Origin: Saprospiraceae bacterium
Lineage (GTDB): Bacteria; Bacteroidota; Bacteroidia; Chitinophagales; Saprospiraceae
NCBI GenBank assembly: GCA_020628645.1
Contig: JAHDES010000008.1
Span: forward strand, 31,211-95,210
Direction: 5' to 3'
DNA length: 64,000 nt
This document shows positions 46,022 through 54,963 of the stretch, one piece after another (position 1 is the stretch's first letter; every line of letters begins with the position of its first letter). A model generated the notes under the pieces. It was not told the DNA's origin, did no database searches, and saw nothing but the letters and a program-made list of their open reading frames with translations. A program made the translations under genes and the position numbers.

Positions 46022-47023
46022 ATGAAAAAAATATTACTTTTTTCACTAACAATGCTATGTCTAGCATCGAGCCTTTTTGCTCAAGAAGAAACTGAAACTA
46101 CAGAAGCTCCTTTATCCCTTAGTGGATCAATTGATGCTTATTATAGAACGAACTTTAATAGTACATTTGATGCTGCCCCTGGAACGTCATTTGCCAATTT
46201 ACCAGGTTTTTCTTTAGGGATGGCAAATTTAATTTTAAGTAAAGAAGGCGATAAAGCTGGTTTTGTAGCAGATTTAGTCGTAGGGCCGAGAGGTAGAGAT
46301 GCTGTATTTGCTTCTGAAGCTCCGCTAAATATTGTAAATCAATTATACGCCTTCTGGAATGTATCGGATAAATTAACTTTTACACTGGGTAATTTCAATA
46401 CATTTCTAGGATATGAGGTGATTTCACCAGTAGATAATTTTAATTATTCTACTTCATATATGTTCTCTTATGGTCCATTTTCTCATTCTGGTCTGAAAGC
46501 AGATATTGATTTGGGAGGTGGATTTTCAGCAATGCTAGGGGTCTTTAATCCTACAGATTTGACAGATTTCAATTTATTAAATGAATATGCAGCAGGTGCG
46601 CAGTTGGGGTATGATTTTGGTAATGGTAGTGTATATGTCAACGCTTTAATGTCTGATGGTTTTTTCCAAATAGACTTAACAGGAGGAGTTGATCTAACTG
46701 AAAAATTATACCTAGGTGTTAATGCGACTTCAGCTTCCGATAGCTTCTATGGTGTAGCAGGTTATTTACAATTAGCAACATCAGATGCCTTAAAATTAGG
46801 TGCGCGTGTAGAATACTTTGCCGATCAAGGAATCGAAGTAGTAGGTCTAGATGAATCAGTTTTAGATGCTACTTTATCTGCTAATTATTCAGTTGGAAGT
46901 TTGACTATTATTCCAGAAATACGTTTTGATATGGTATCTACTGGAATTTTTGATGATGGCGATGGCAATATGGTAGAAGACAATTTATCTTCTTTCGTAC
47001 TCGCTGTTGTTTATGGGTTTTAA
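46022..47023 (+). CDS. Outer-membrane beta-barrel protein (porin-like)
   Basis: A 333-residue protein with a signal peptide (KKILLFSLTMLCLASSLFAQ), an acidic short linker and about 14-16 amphipathic strands, ending in aromatic YGF, the usual last residue of outer-membrane barrels. FSLGMANLILSKEGDKAGFV, LTFTLGNFNTFLGYEVISP and NYSTSYMFSYGPFSHSGLKA recall the porins PF07642 (OmpL-like beta-barrel). Placed between amt and gltB, it may let ammonium or nitrogen solutes into the periplasm; this is inferred from position. Strand count is by eye. Confidence 0.85.
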   Translation: MKKILLFSLTMLCLASSLFAQEETETTEAPLSLSGSIDAYYRTNFNSTFDAAPGTSFANLPGFSLGMANLILSKEGDKAGFVADLVVGPRGRDAVFASEAPLNIVNQLYAFWNVSDKLTFTLGNFNTFLGYEVISPVDNFNYSTSYMFSYGPFSHSGLKADIDLGGGFSAMLGVFNPTDLTDFNLLNEYAAGAQLGYDFGNGSVYVNALMSDGFFQIDLTGGVDLTEKLYLGVNATSASDSFYGVAGYLQLATSDALKLGARVEYFADQGIEVVGLDESVLDATLSANYSVGSLTIIPEIRFDMVSTGIFDDGDGNMVEDNLSSFVLAVVYGF

Positions 47024-47050
47024 TCCTACTTTTTGAATGATTGAAAAATT

Positions 47051-47080
47051 ATAAAAGAATCTTTTAAGAGATTCTTTTAT
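47051..47080. terminator. Hairpin after the porin gene
   Basis: ATAAAAGAATCT and AGATTCTTTTAT pair perfectly around TTTAAG. It lies 27 bases after the porin stop and has T runs, so it can act as a terminator in either direction. Confidence 0.75.
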
Positions 47081-47082
47081 AG

Positions 47083-47120
47083 CCAATGCCTTTAGTCTCA
47101 CCTGATACTAGAGGCATTGG
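47083..47120 (+). promoter_or_regulatory. Leader hairpin upstream of gltB
   Basis: CCAATGCCTTTAGT faces ACTAGAGGCATTGG, separated by about ten bases and ending 31 bases before the gltB start. It could be a second terminator, or an attenuator affecting gltB. Confidence 0.45.
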
Positions 47121-47151
47121 TATCTCTTTTTGTTTGTAAATACGATAGATT

Positions 47152-50100
47152 ATGGAAAATTCCGACCAACAAAAGGGCTTGTATGTCCCTCAACTAGAAT
47201 CTGATGCTTGTGGTACTGGATTGATCGCCAATCTAAATGGTAATCGAAGCCATGAAATTATTGAAAATGCCCTTACCATGTTGCATAATATGGATCACCG
47301 AGGCGCATGTGGCTGCGAACCCAATACAGGAGATGGCGCAGGTATTTTGATTCAAACCCCTCATGAGTTCTTTGTTCAAGAATGTGAAAAGTTAGATATT
47401 AAACTACCTGCTTTTGGTGAATACGGAGTTGGAATGGTTTTTCTACCAAAAGAAGAAAGTTTACAGGCACAATGTCGTGTCCTCTTCAATGATTATATTG
47501 ATGATTTGGGCTTTGAATTATTAGGATACCGAGAAGTCCCAACGAATAATACTGATCTTGGAGCTTCAGCCTTATCGGTAGAACCCACTATGGAACAGGT
47601 TTTCGTAAAGCCTATCGAAGCAATGGACAAAAAGGCTTTAGAACGCCGTCTTTATGTACTTCGTAAGTTTTCTACGCATAATATTCATAAAACCTATCCT
47701 CAATCAAAAGAGCATTTCTACATTACCTCTTTTTCGTATAAAACGATTATTTATAAAGGACAATTAACTACAGGACAACTTCGTCCGTATTTTCCAGATT
47801 TACACGATCCAATCTGTCAATCGAGTATTGCAATGGTGCATTCTCGTTTTTCAACGAATACTGTTCCTAAATGGAAATTAGCACAACCGTTCCGCTATAT
47901 CGCACACAATGGAGAAATCAATACTGTACAAGGTAATCTCAATTGGTGGAGAGCAAAAGAATGTTTATTAGAATCCAATCTGTTTTCTCAAGATGAATTA
48001 GAGCGACTCTTCCCTATTTGTGGCGAAAGTCTATCTGATTCTGGAAATTTTGATAATGTACTCGAATTTTTAGTCCTCAGCGGACGTACATTGCCAGAAG
48101 CCTTGATGATTATGATTCCAGAAGCTTGGCAACATGATGAACAGATGAAAAACTATAAAAAAGCATTTTATGAGTACAACAAAAACATTATGGAGCCTTG
48201 GGATGGTCCAGCTTCTATTTGTTTTACGGATGGTATTTTAGTAGGTGCTACTTTAGATCGAAATGGGCTTCGCCCTTCTCGTTATTGCTTAACGGAAGAT
48301 AATACCTTAGTCATTGCATCTGAAGCAGGTGTTATTCCAATCGATCAATCTAAAGTGGTCAAAAAAGGACGTTTGCAACCAGGGAAAATCTTGATTGCTG
48401 ATATGGATGAAAAACGGATTATCGGCGATGAAGAACTCAAACGTGTTATTTGTCAACGCGCGCCTTATCAAGATTGGTTGGATGAACATAAACTAAATAT
48501 TACCGATCTACCAGCTTATGAATCTCATAGTATCACCTTAGATGAACAAACACTTTTCCAAAAACAACAGTTATTTGGACTTACAAAGGAAGACCTAAAA
48601 TTCATATTAACCCCTATTGTAAAAGTTAAAAAAGATCCCATTGGCTCAATGGGAGTAGATATTCCTTTGGCGGTTTTATCGCATCATGCACAGCATTTAG
48701 CCAACTATTTTAAACAACTTTTTGCACAAGTCACCAATCCACCTATTGATCCTATTCGTGAGCGTTCCGTCATGTCGCTTTTTGCGAGTCTTGGAAGCAA
48801 AGACAATATTTTAACACCAAAAGCAGAACATGCGCGCTATATTCATTTAGATCAACCTATTTTATCTAATGAAGATATTGGTCGTTTACGATTTATCAAT
48901 CATAATCATTTTCGTTCTGGGACGATAGGCTTAGTCTTTCGAGCAGATGGACAAAAAGGACGTTTGAAAGCAGCGATAGATCACATCTGTGCAGTAGCGG
49001 AAGATTTAGTTCGTAATGGCGCCAATATTTTAATTTTATCAGATCGAAATGCTGATCCGTTTCATGCACCTATTCCGTCTTTGTTGGCAACGGGAGCTGT
49101 TCATCATCATTTAATACAAGAAGGCTTAAGAAATAAAGTTTCTATTGTAGTTGAAACTGGTGATGCGCGAGAGACCCATCATTTTGCTACCTTAATTGGT
49201 TTTGGAGCGAATGCCATTAATCCATATTTAACTTTTGCTACTTTAGCCAGCCTCAAAAAACGAAATATTTTTGATAAGGATCAAAACCTAGAAGATGTCA
49301 TTGCCATATACATCAAAGCAGTAGGGAAAGGATTGTTGAAAATTATGTCCAAAATTGGAATTTCTACCTTACAATCCTACCATGGCGCACAGATTTTTGA
49401 AGCTTTAGGGGTCAATCGAGAAGTAGTTGATAAATGTTTTAAAGGAGTTGTTTCTCGAATAGAAGGCGTTGGTTTTGATGGAATTGCAGATGAGGCTTTA
49501 GCCAAACATCAATTGGCATTTCCAAAAGAAGCAGTTGCAAATCCACAATTAGAAGAAGGGGGACGTTTACAATGGAAACGCCGTGGAGAAATTCATTTAT
49601 TTAATCCACAAACCATCCATTTATTACAACATGCTACCCGTAAAGGAGATTTTGAAACCTATAAAAAATACGCCAAACTCATCAATGAGCAAAGCGAAAA
49701 AGCACTCACCCTTCGAGGTTTATTAACTTTTAGAAAAAATAAATCCATTCCACTAGAAGAAGTGGAATCCAAAGAAAATATCTTTAAACGCTTCGCAACG
49801 GGAGCGATGTCATTTGGTTCTATTTCGCATGAGGCGCATTCTACTTTGGCAATTGCCATGAATCGTATCGGCGGAAAAAGTAATAGTGGCGAAGGAGGAG
49901 AAGACCCTATTCGTTTTGACCTCAAAGAAAATGGCGATTCAGAACGTTCTGCTACCAAACAAGTGGCTTCAGGACGATTTGGCGTAACCAGTCATTACTT
50001 GACTAATGCAGATGAACTTCAAATAAAAATGGCCCAAGGCGCAAAACCTGGTGAAGGTGGACAACTCCCAGGACATAAAGTTGATGATTGGATTGGTCGT

Positions 50101-51711
50101 GTACGCCATTCCACTCCTGGAGTAGGTTTGATCTCGCCACCTCCACATCATGATATTTATTCGATTGAAGATTTAGCACAACTTATTTATGATCTCAAAA
50201 ATGCGAATCGTTCAGCTCGTATCAATGTAAAATTAGTCTCAAAAGCAGGGGTCGGAATCATCGCTTCAGGTGTAGCAAAAGCACATGCTGATGCCATTTT
50301 AATTTCTGGACATGATGGGGGTACGGGCGCATCGCCAATTTCATCTATCCAACATGCAGGATTACCTTGGGAATTGGGTCTTGCCGAAACGCATCAAACG
50401 CTTATTAAAAATAAACTACGTGATCGAGTTACGCTTCAAACAGATGGTCAAATTCGTACAGGACGAGATTTAGCGATTGCGACTTTATTGGGTGCTGAAG
50501 AATGGGGCGTGGCAACAGCAGCTCTAGTAGTTGAAGGTTGTATTATGATGCGAAAATGCCACATGAATACGTGTCCCGTAGGTATCGCTACTCAAAATCC
50601 TGATCTCCGTAAACGATTCACTGCTGATCCTGAACACATCATTAATTTCTTCACTTATCTGGCGGAGGATTTACGAATGATTATGGCTGATTTGGGTTTC
50701 CGTACGGTAGACGAGATGGTAGGGAAAGTGGAATATTTGAAAGTTAAAAAAGACCTACAATATTGGAAATATAAGCAACTTGATTTAAGCCCTATTTTAT
50801 ATAAAGAGCCTGTTGGAAGTGACGTTGGGCAATACAAGCAAGTAGAACAAGATCATGGAATTGAAGATGTGTTAGATCGCCATTTAATCAAGATGGCTGA
50901 ATTGGCATTGGAACAAGGAAAAGGAGTAAGCAGTATTTTCCCTATTAAAAATACAGATCGTACTGTAGGGGCAATGCTCTCTAATGAGATTTCTAAAAAA
51001 TATGGTCAAAATGGTTTGCCAGAAGATACGATTCAATATCGTTTTCGGGGTTCTGCGGGACAAAGTTTTGGTGCATTTGGTGCTTCTGGAATCCAATTTA
51101 CCTTAGAAGGAGAAGCCAATGATTATTTTGGGAAAGGTTTATCTGGTGGTAAACTTATCGTTGTTCCTGATCGAGAAGCAAATTTCAAAGCCAATGAAAA
51201 TATTATTATTGGAAATGTAGCTTTCTATGGTGCAACTTCTGGTGAAGCTTACATCCGAGGAATGGCAGGCGAACGATTTGCTGTAAGAAATTCAGGCGTA
51301 AAAACAGTAGTCGAAGGTATAGGCGATCACGGAGCAGAATATATGACGGGAGGTATTGTAACGATCATTGGAGCAATCGGTAAAAATTTCGCAGCAGGAA
51401 TGAGTGGTGGTATGGCTTATTTGTATGATCCTAATAAAAATATCCATCTCAATATTAACCAAGAAATGGTTGATCTTGATCCTTTAAGCGCAGAAGATGT
51501 GGATACGCTTCGTACGATGCTGCGTCAACATTTTCAATATACAGGAAGTGATGTGGCGCTTTCTTTATTGAATAATTGGAATGTTTCTAAAAAACAATTT
51601 ATCAAGGTGATGCCACAAGATTACAAACGAGTATTACGGGAACGAAAAACGATGAAACAAGCATCTATTGAGATCAATAATCCATCTGTTTCAACACCTT
51701 CTATTCACTAA
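47152..51711 (+). CDS. gltB: Glutamate synthase, large (alpha) subunit
   Basis: GltB takes the amide group from glutamine and makes glutamate from 2-oxoglutarate with NADPH via GltD. The 1519-residue length is typical. The catalytic N-terminal nucleophile is Cys20 (ESDACGTGLIANLNG), so about 19 residues should be removed as a propeptide. Features include the glutaminase domain (MLHNMDHRGACGCEPNTGDG, AHNGEINTVQGNLNWWR), the FMN-binding synthase domain (GGKSNSGEGGEDPIRFD, KPGEGGQLPGHKV, HDGGTGASP), the 3Fe-4S cysteines in CIMMRKCHMNTCPVGIATQ, and the C-terminal beta-helix (GSAGQSFGAFGASG). GltD follows after 24 bases. Confidence 0.98.
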   Translation: MENSDQQKGLYVPQLESDACGTGLIANLNGNRSHEIIENALTMLHNMDHRGACGCEPNTGDGAGILIQTPHEFFVQECEKLDIKLPAFGEYGVGMVFLPKEESLQAQCRVLFNDYIDDLGFELLGYREVPTNNTDLGASALSVEPTMEQVFVKPIEAMDKKALERRLYVLRKFSTHNIHKTYPQSKEHFYITSFSYKTIIYKGQLTTGQLRPYFPDLHDPICQSSIAMVHSRFSTNTVPKWKLAQPFRYIAHNGEINTVQGNLNWWRAKECLLESNLFSQDELERLFPICGESLSDSGNFDNVLEFLVLSGRTLPEALMIMIPEAWQHDEQMKNYKKAFYEYNKNIMEPWDGPASICFTDGILVGATLDRNGLRPSRYCLTEDNTLVIASEAGVIPIDQSKVVKKGRLQPGKILIADMDEKRIIGDEELKRVICQRAPYQDWLDEHKLNITDLPAYESHSITLDEQTLFQKQQLFGLTKEDLKFILTPIVKVKKDPIGSMGVDIPLAVLSHHAQHLANYFKQLFAQVTNPPIDPIRERSVMSLFASLGSKDNILTPKAEHARYIHLDQPILSNEDIGRLRFINHNHFRSGTIGLVFRADGQKGRLKAAIDHICAVAEDLVRNGANILILSDRNADPFHAPIPSLLATGAVHHHLIQEGLRNKVSIVVETGDARETHHFATLIGFGANAINPYLTFATLASLKKRNIFDKDQNLEDVIAIYIKAVGKGLLKIMSKIGISTLQSYHGAQIFEALGVNREVVDKCFKGVVSRIEGVGFDGIADEALAKHQLAFPKEAVANPQLEEGGRLQWKRRGEIHLFNPQTIHLLQHATRKGDFETYKKYAKLINEQSEKALTLRGLLTFRKNKSIPLEEVESKENIFKRFATGAMSFGSISHEAHSTLAIAMNRIGGKSNSGEGGEDPIRFDLKENGDSERSATKQVASGRFGVTSHYLTNADELQIKMAQGAKPGEGGQLPGHKVDDWIGRVRHSTPGVGLISPPPHHDIYSIEDLAQLIYDLKNANRSARINVKLVSKAGVGIIASGVAKAHADAILISGHDGGTGASPISSIQHAGLPWELGLAETHQTLIKNKLRDRVTLQTDGQIRTGRDLAIATLLGAEEWGVATAALVVEGCIMMRKCHMNTCPVGIATQNPDLRKRFTADPEHIINFFTYLAEDLRMIMADLGFRTVDEMVGKVEYLKVKKDLQYWKYKQLDLSPILYKEPVGSDVGQYKQVEQDHGIEDVLDRHLIKMAELALEQGKGVSSIFPIKNTDRTVGAMLSNEISKKYGQNGLPEDTIQYRFRGSAGQSFGAFGASGIQFTLEGEANDYFGKGLSGGKLIVVPDREANFKANENIIIGNVAFYGATSGEAYIRGMAGERFAVRNSGVKTVVEGIGDHGAEYMTGGIVTIIGAIGKNFAAGMSGGMAYLYDPNKNIHLNINQEMVDLDPLSAEDVDTLRTMLRQHFQYTGSDVALSLLNNWNVSKKQFIKVMPQDYKRVLRERKTMKQASIEINNPSVSTPSIH

Positions 51712-51735
51712 TTTCAGATTTTAAACTTAATTATC

Positions 51736-53205
51736 ATGGCTGATCCAAAAGGCTTTTTAAAATATACCAGAGAACTTCCTACTTCACGTGATCCTAAAGA
51801 ACGAATTAGTGATTACAAGGAAATTTATGAAAATTTTGATACATCTAAAACAGTTGAACAAGCTGCACGATGTATGGATTGTGGCGTTCCTTTTTGCCAT
51901 AATGGTTGTCCATTAGGAAATATCATTCCTGAATTCAATGATGCCGTTTATCGAGAAGACTGGCGAACAGCCTTTGATATTTTATCAAGCACTAATAATT
52001 TTCCTGAGTTTACGGGCCGTATTTGTCCAGCTCCTTGCGAAGCAGCTTGTGTATTGGGGATTAACCAACCTCCTATTGCCATTGAACACATCGAAAAATC
52101 AATTGCGGAACATGCTTTTGAAAAAGGCTATATTCGTCCTAAACCACCTGCATTGCGTACGGGAAAGAAAGTAGCTGTGGTAGGTTCTGGCCCAGCGGGT
52201 TTAGCAGCAGCGGCACAATTGAATAAAGCAGGACATACCGTGACCGTCTTTGAAAGAAAGGATCAAATTGGAGGCTTATTGCGTTATGGAATTCCAGATT
52301 TTAAATTAGAAAAATGGGTCTTAGAACGCCGAGTAGCCATGATGGAAGCAGAGGGTATTCGTTTTAAAACGAATGCCGATGTAGGTGTAAATGTTCCTGT
52401 ACAAGAACTACAAAATGACTTTGATGCGATCGTCTTATGTGGTGGTTCAACGATTCCAAGAGATTTACCTATTGTTGGACGTGATTTAAATGGAGTGCAT
52501 TTTGCAATGGATTTCTTGGAGCAAAACAATCGTCGTGTAGCAGGACAACAAATTCCAATTGATGAAATTCTGTTAGCGAATAATAAAAATGTAGTCGTAA
52601 TTGGAGGAGGAGATACAGGTTCGGATTGTGTAGGAACTTCCAATCGCCACGGGGCTAAATCTGTTACGCAAATTGAATTATTGGCAAAACCACCTGTCAA
52701 TCGTGAGGAAAATACTTGGCCCCTCTGGCCTATGATGCTTCGTACATCTTCTTCTCATGAAGAAGGTTGTGAACGACAATGGGCAATTTTGACCAAAGAA
52801 TTTATGGGTGATGAAGATGGCAATCTTTCAGGAATCAAACTCGTCAATATTGAATGGAAAATTGATCCAACTACTAATCGTTCTACATTTGTTGAGATTG
52901 AAAATACAGAACGTATCATTGATTGTGATCTTGCTCTTTTGGCTATTGGCTTTGTTCATCCTCAATTTAAAGGTATGCTAGAAGAACTCGGTGTAGAACT
53001 AGATGCGCGTAAAAATGTAAAAGATCAAAATTATCAAACTAATATTCCATCTGTCTTTGTGGCTGGCGATATGCGTCGAGGGCAATCACTTGTTGTTTGG
53101 GCGATCTCTGAAGGGCGAGAGGCCGCACATGCAGTTGATACCTATTTAATGGGAACGTCTTCTTTGGAGACGAAGGATTATTCCTATGATCTTGTAAGTG
53201 TATAG
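51736..53205 (+). CDS. gltD: Glutamate synthase, small (beta) subunit
   Basis: GltD moves electrons from NADPH through FAD and Fe-S centres to GltB. The 489 residues show the N-terminal cysteine clusters CMDCGVPFCHNGCPLGNIIP and RICPAPCEAACVLGI, the FAD-binding GSGPAGLAAAAQLNKAGH, and the NADPH site VVIGGGDTGSDCVGTS. The final FVAGDMRRGQSLVVWAISEGR motif is characteristic. It lies 24 bases after gltB and is surely co-transcribed. No terminator with a strong stem is visible behind it, apart from the small TCCTAC-type palindrome. Confidence 0.98.
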   Translation: MADPKGFLKYTRELPTSRDPKERISDYKEIYENFDTSKTVEQAARCMDCGVPFCHNGCPLGNIIPEFNDAVYREDWRTAFDILSSTNNFPEFTGRICPAPCEAACVLGINQPPIAIEHIEKSIAEHAFEKGYIRPKPPALRTGKKVAVVGSGPAGLAAAAQLNKAGHTVTVFERKDQIGGLLRYGIPDFKLEKWVLERRVAMMEAEGIRFKTNADVGVNVPVQELQNDFDAIVLCGGSTIPRDLPIVGRDLNGVHFAMDFLEQNNRRVAGQQIPIDEILLANNKNVVVIGGGDTGSDCVGTSNRHGAKSVTQIELLAKPPVNREENTWPLWPMMLRTSSSHEEGCERQWAILTKEFMGDEDGNLSGIKLVNIEWKIDPTTNRSTFVEIENTERIIDCDLALLAIGFVHPQFKGMLEELGVELDARKNVKDQNYQTNIPSVFVAGDMRRGQSLVVWAISEGREAAHAVDTYLMGTSSLETKDYSYDLVSV

Positions 53206-53224
53206 GTGAAATCCGATAAATAGA

Positions 53225-53246
53225 GTAGGATAGGCTTTAGCCTGTC
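53225..53246 (-). repeat. Short intergenic palindrome with TCCTAC flank (site 3)
   Basis: On the minus strand it reads GAC, AGGCTAAAGCCT, ATCCTAC. The AGGCTAAAGCCT dyad is perfect. It lies between gltD and the convergent lipoprotein gene. It is related in form to the sites at 11871-11889 and 15147-15164. Confidence 0.45.
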
Positions 53247-53254
53247 AAATTGTA

Positions 53255-54367
53255 TTACAAATTACTGTTGATTTGATTTGCCAACTGTTGTATTACATCT
53301 CGTTTTAGATTACTATAATCATAGAAAAAAATAGCAGAACCGTCTAATATTACAGTTCCGTCGATAGCCTGTCGGTCACCCGAATCGTATAATCGACGCG
53401 TTTCAATGGCTTCTGCTCCAGCATTAAAAATTCTGTAACCATCACCTCTTTTACGTCGATTGTCATACCAATCAATACTTGCTTCACCTAAAACTGTGAA
53501 GGTATAGTTGATTTCTTTCACTTGAGCTTCAACAGTTTTATAAACAGGAACATTATGGACTATACCAGAAGTATCCGTTTGCATATCATAATGAGAAATA
53601 ATTTCTTTGGAATAATTGATATAATTATTTTCTTCCTGATCACTCTCTCTAAGATTTGTTAGGGAAACAGTTACATAATAATCAATCAACGAATCGGGGA
53701 GGGATGTGTGGTATTTATTCCAAATTCCAGAAGAAAAATGGATTTGATTCGCAAAGCGGGTATTAAAATCAAACATAGTTCCAAAGGTGTTATTTTCAAA
53801 GCTTATGATAAAGTTTCGTTGCCCCAATGCTACACAAGAGTCTCTATAATAATTGTAAAAGCCCTCATCTGAACGATAATCTTCCATTTTTTCTACTTGA
53901 CCATAAGCTCTTATTACGTGTTGTCTGTCTTGAGTTTCATGATATTGAGCAACCCATTCATGATAATTGTTATAGTGTGTTTCAAACAGTTTATCCATGA
54001 ATTGCCATTTCCATTGATTCGTATGGATAGGATTTAACTCATCATCTGTGAATGAGGTGCCTTGTCGAATTTCTTGTTGATAGGTTTGGATTTGATTCAA
54101 TTGTCTTAAAGCCTTTTCCCAATCTTTATAAACAGTACTTTTTTCATAGTTTTCTAATAAATCATACTTATCTTTTTTCCATTCGTTAAAAGCAGATTTA
54201 TAATGATTCTCTTCTTGAATGGTTAATGTAGAACGCTTTGCTTTTAATTGGTATTTAGAAAGCACACGCTCATATTTTCCTTTATCAATGAGTTCTTGAG
54301 GACTTGTACAATAAAAAAAAGTTAAAGTAATAAACGAAGTAAAAAGGATAAGTTTAATACAATCCAT
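53255..54367 (-). CDS. Putative lipoprotein of unknown function
   Basis: A 370-residue protein with a short hydrophobic N-terminus ending in FFYC (MDCIKLILFTSFITLTFFYC), likely a lipoprotein signal. The next part (about 25-120) is helical and charged, with TPR-like character (ELIDKGKYERVLSKYQ; FNEWKKDKYDLLENYEK). The C-terminal half is beta-rich (IISFENNTFGTMFDFNTRFA, YYVTVSLTNLRESD, EAQVKEINYTFTVLGEASI). No catalytic motif or named family is recognised. It stands opposite the blaI-like gene, with a divergent region between. It may be an envelope assembly or stress protein. Confidence 0.75.
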   Translation of the reverse strand: MDCIKLILFTSFITLTFFYCTSPQELIDKGKYERVLSKYQLKAKRSTLTIQEENHYKSAFNEWKKDKYDLLENYEKSTVYKDWEKALRQLNQIQTYQQEIRQGTSFTDDELNPIHTNQWKWQFMDKLFETHYNNYHEWVAQYHETQDRQHVIRAYGQVEKMEDYRSDEGFYNYYRDSCVALGQRNFIISFENNTFGTMFDFNTRFANQIHFSSGIWNKYHTSLPDSLIDYYVTVSLTNLRESDQEENNYINYSKEIISHYDMQTDTSGIVHNVPVYKTVEAQVKEINYTFTVLGEASIDWYDNRRKRGDGYRIFNAGAEAIETRRLYDSGDRQAIDGTVILDGSAIFFYDYSNLKRDVIQQLANQINSNL

Positions 54368-54483
54368 AGCAGTCTTAGATTTAGTGTAGTCTAAGCTAAG
54401 AAAAATTATATACTAAATCCATAAGGTGTACTTTTTTAATAAAGGATTAACGAATGAAGTCTTTGAACAAGACGAAAAACAAG

Positions 54484-54505
54484 TATAACGTAGTTTTACG
54501 TTATA
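54484..54505. promoter_or_regulatory. Candidate BlaI-type operator
   Basis: TATAACGTA and TACGTTATA form a perfect 9-base dyad with a 4-base spacer, 16 bases upstream of the -33 element of the promoter for the blaI/M56 pair. MecI/BlaI repressors bind TACA/TGTA-type dyads, so the class of site fits, but the sequence is not the staphylococcal one. Confidence 0.5.
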
Positions 54506-54520
54506 AAGCTTTAAAATAAG

Positions 54521-54551
54521 TTGCGTTTTTTAATTATACGCTATATATTTG
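54521..54551 (+). promoter_or_regulatory. Promoter of the blaI/M56 pair
   Basis: TTG at 54521-54523 and TATATTTG at 54544-54551 are 20 bases apart, matching the Bacteroidota consensus. The start codon follows about 40 bases later. Confidence 0.8.
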
Positions 54552-54591
54552 TGTTATTCGTTGAAAGATATATCCTAAAATTGATACTTAT

Positions 54592-54957
54592 ATGACGCGT
54601 TTAACAAAGGCAGAAGAAAAAATAATGCAAATTATTTGGCAAAAAGGACGTTGCTTAGTGAGCGATATTTTAAAAGAGTTTGGAGATGATCGTCCTCCAC
54701 ATAGCACCATATCTTCTATTGTTCGCATCTTAGAAGAGAAAGGCTTTGTCGATCATAAAGCTTATGGACGCACCTATGAATATTTTCCGATCATTCAGAA
54801 AAAAGATTATAGTAAACAAAGCATCAAAAAATTGGTGGGCGATTATTTTGGGGGCTCTATGAATCAACTCGTCTCCTTTTTGGTGCAAGAAAATGACCTG
54901 GATATAAAAGAGCTTTCTGAAATGCTTAATCAATTAAAAGAAGACGATTCAAAATAA
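54592..54957 (+). CDS. BlaI/MecI family transcriptional repressor
   Basis: The 121-residue protein has an N-terminal winged helix (TRLTKAEEKIMQIIWQKGRC, then DRPPHSTISSIVRILEEKGF) and a dimerising C-terminus (LVGDYFGGSMNQLVSFLVQE). In beta-lactam sensors, cleavage by the partner BlaR1/MecR1 removes this repressor; the downstream M56 gene begins six bases later. In Bacteroidota such pairs are widespread and often not linked to resistance genes. No beta-lactamase is nearby, so a role in envelope stress or nutrient control is equally likely. The promoter and a candidate operator lie just upstream. Confidence 0.92.
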   Translation: MTRLTKAEEKIMQIIWQKGRCLVSDILKEFGDDRPPHSTISSIVRILEEKGFVDHKAYGRTYEYFPIIQKKDYSKQSIKKLVGDYFGGSMNQLVSFLVQENDLDIKELSEMLNQLKEDDSK

Positions 54958-54963
54958 TAGCTT

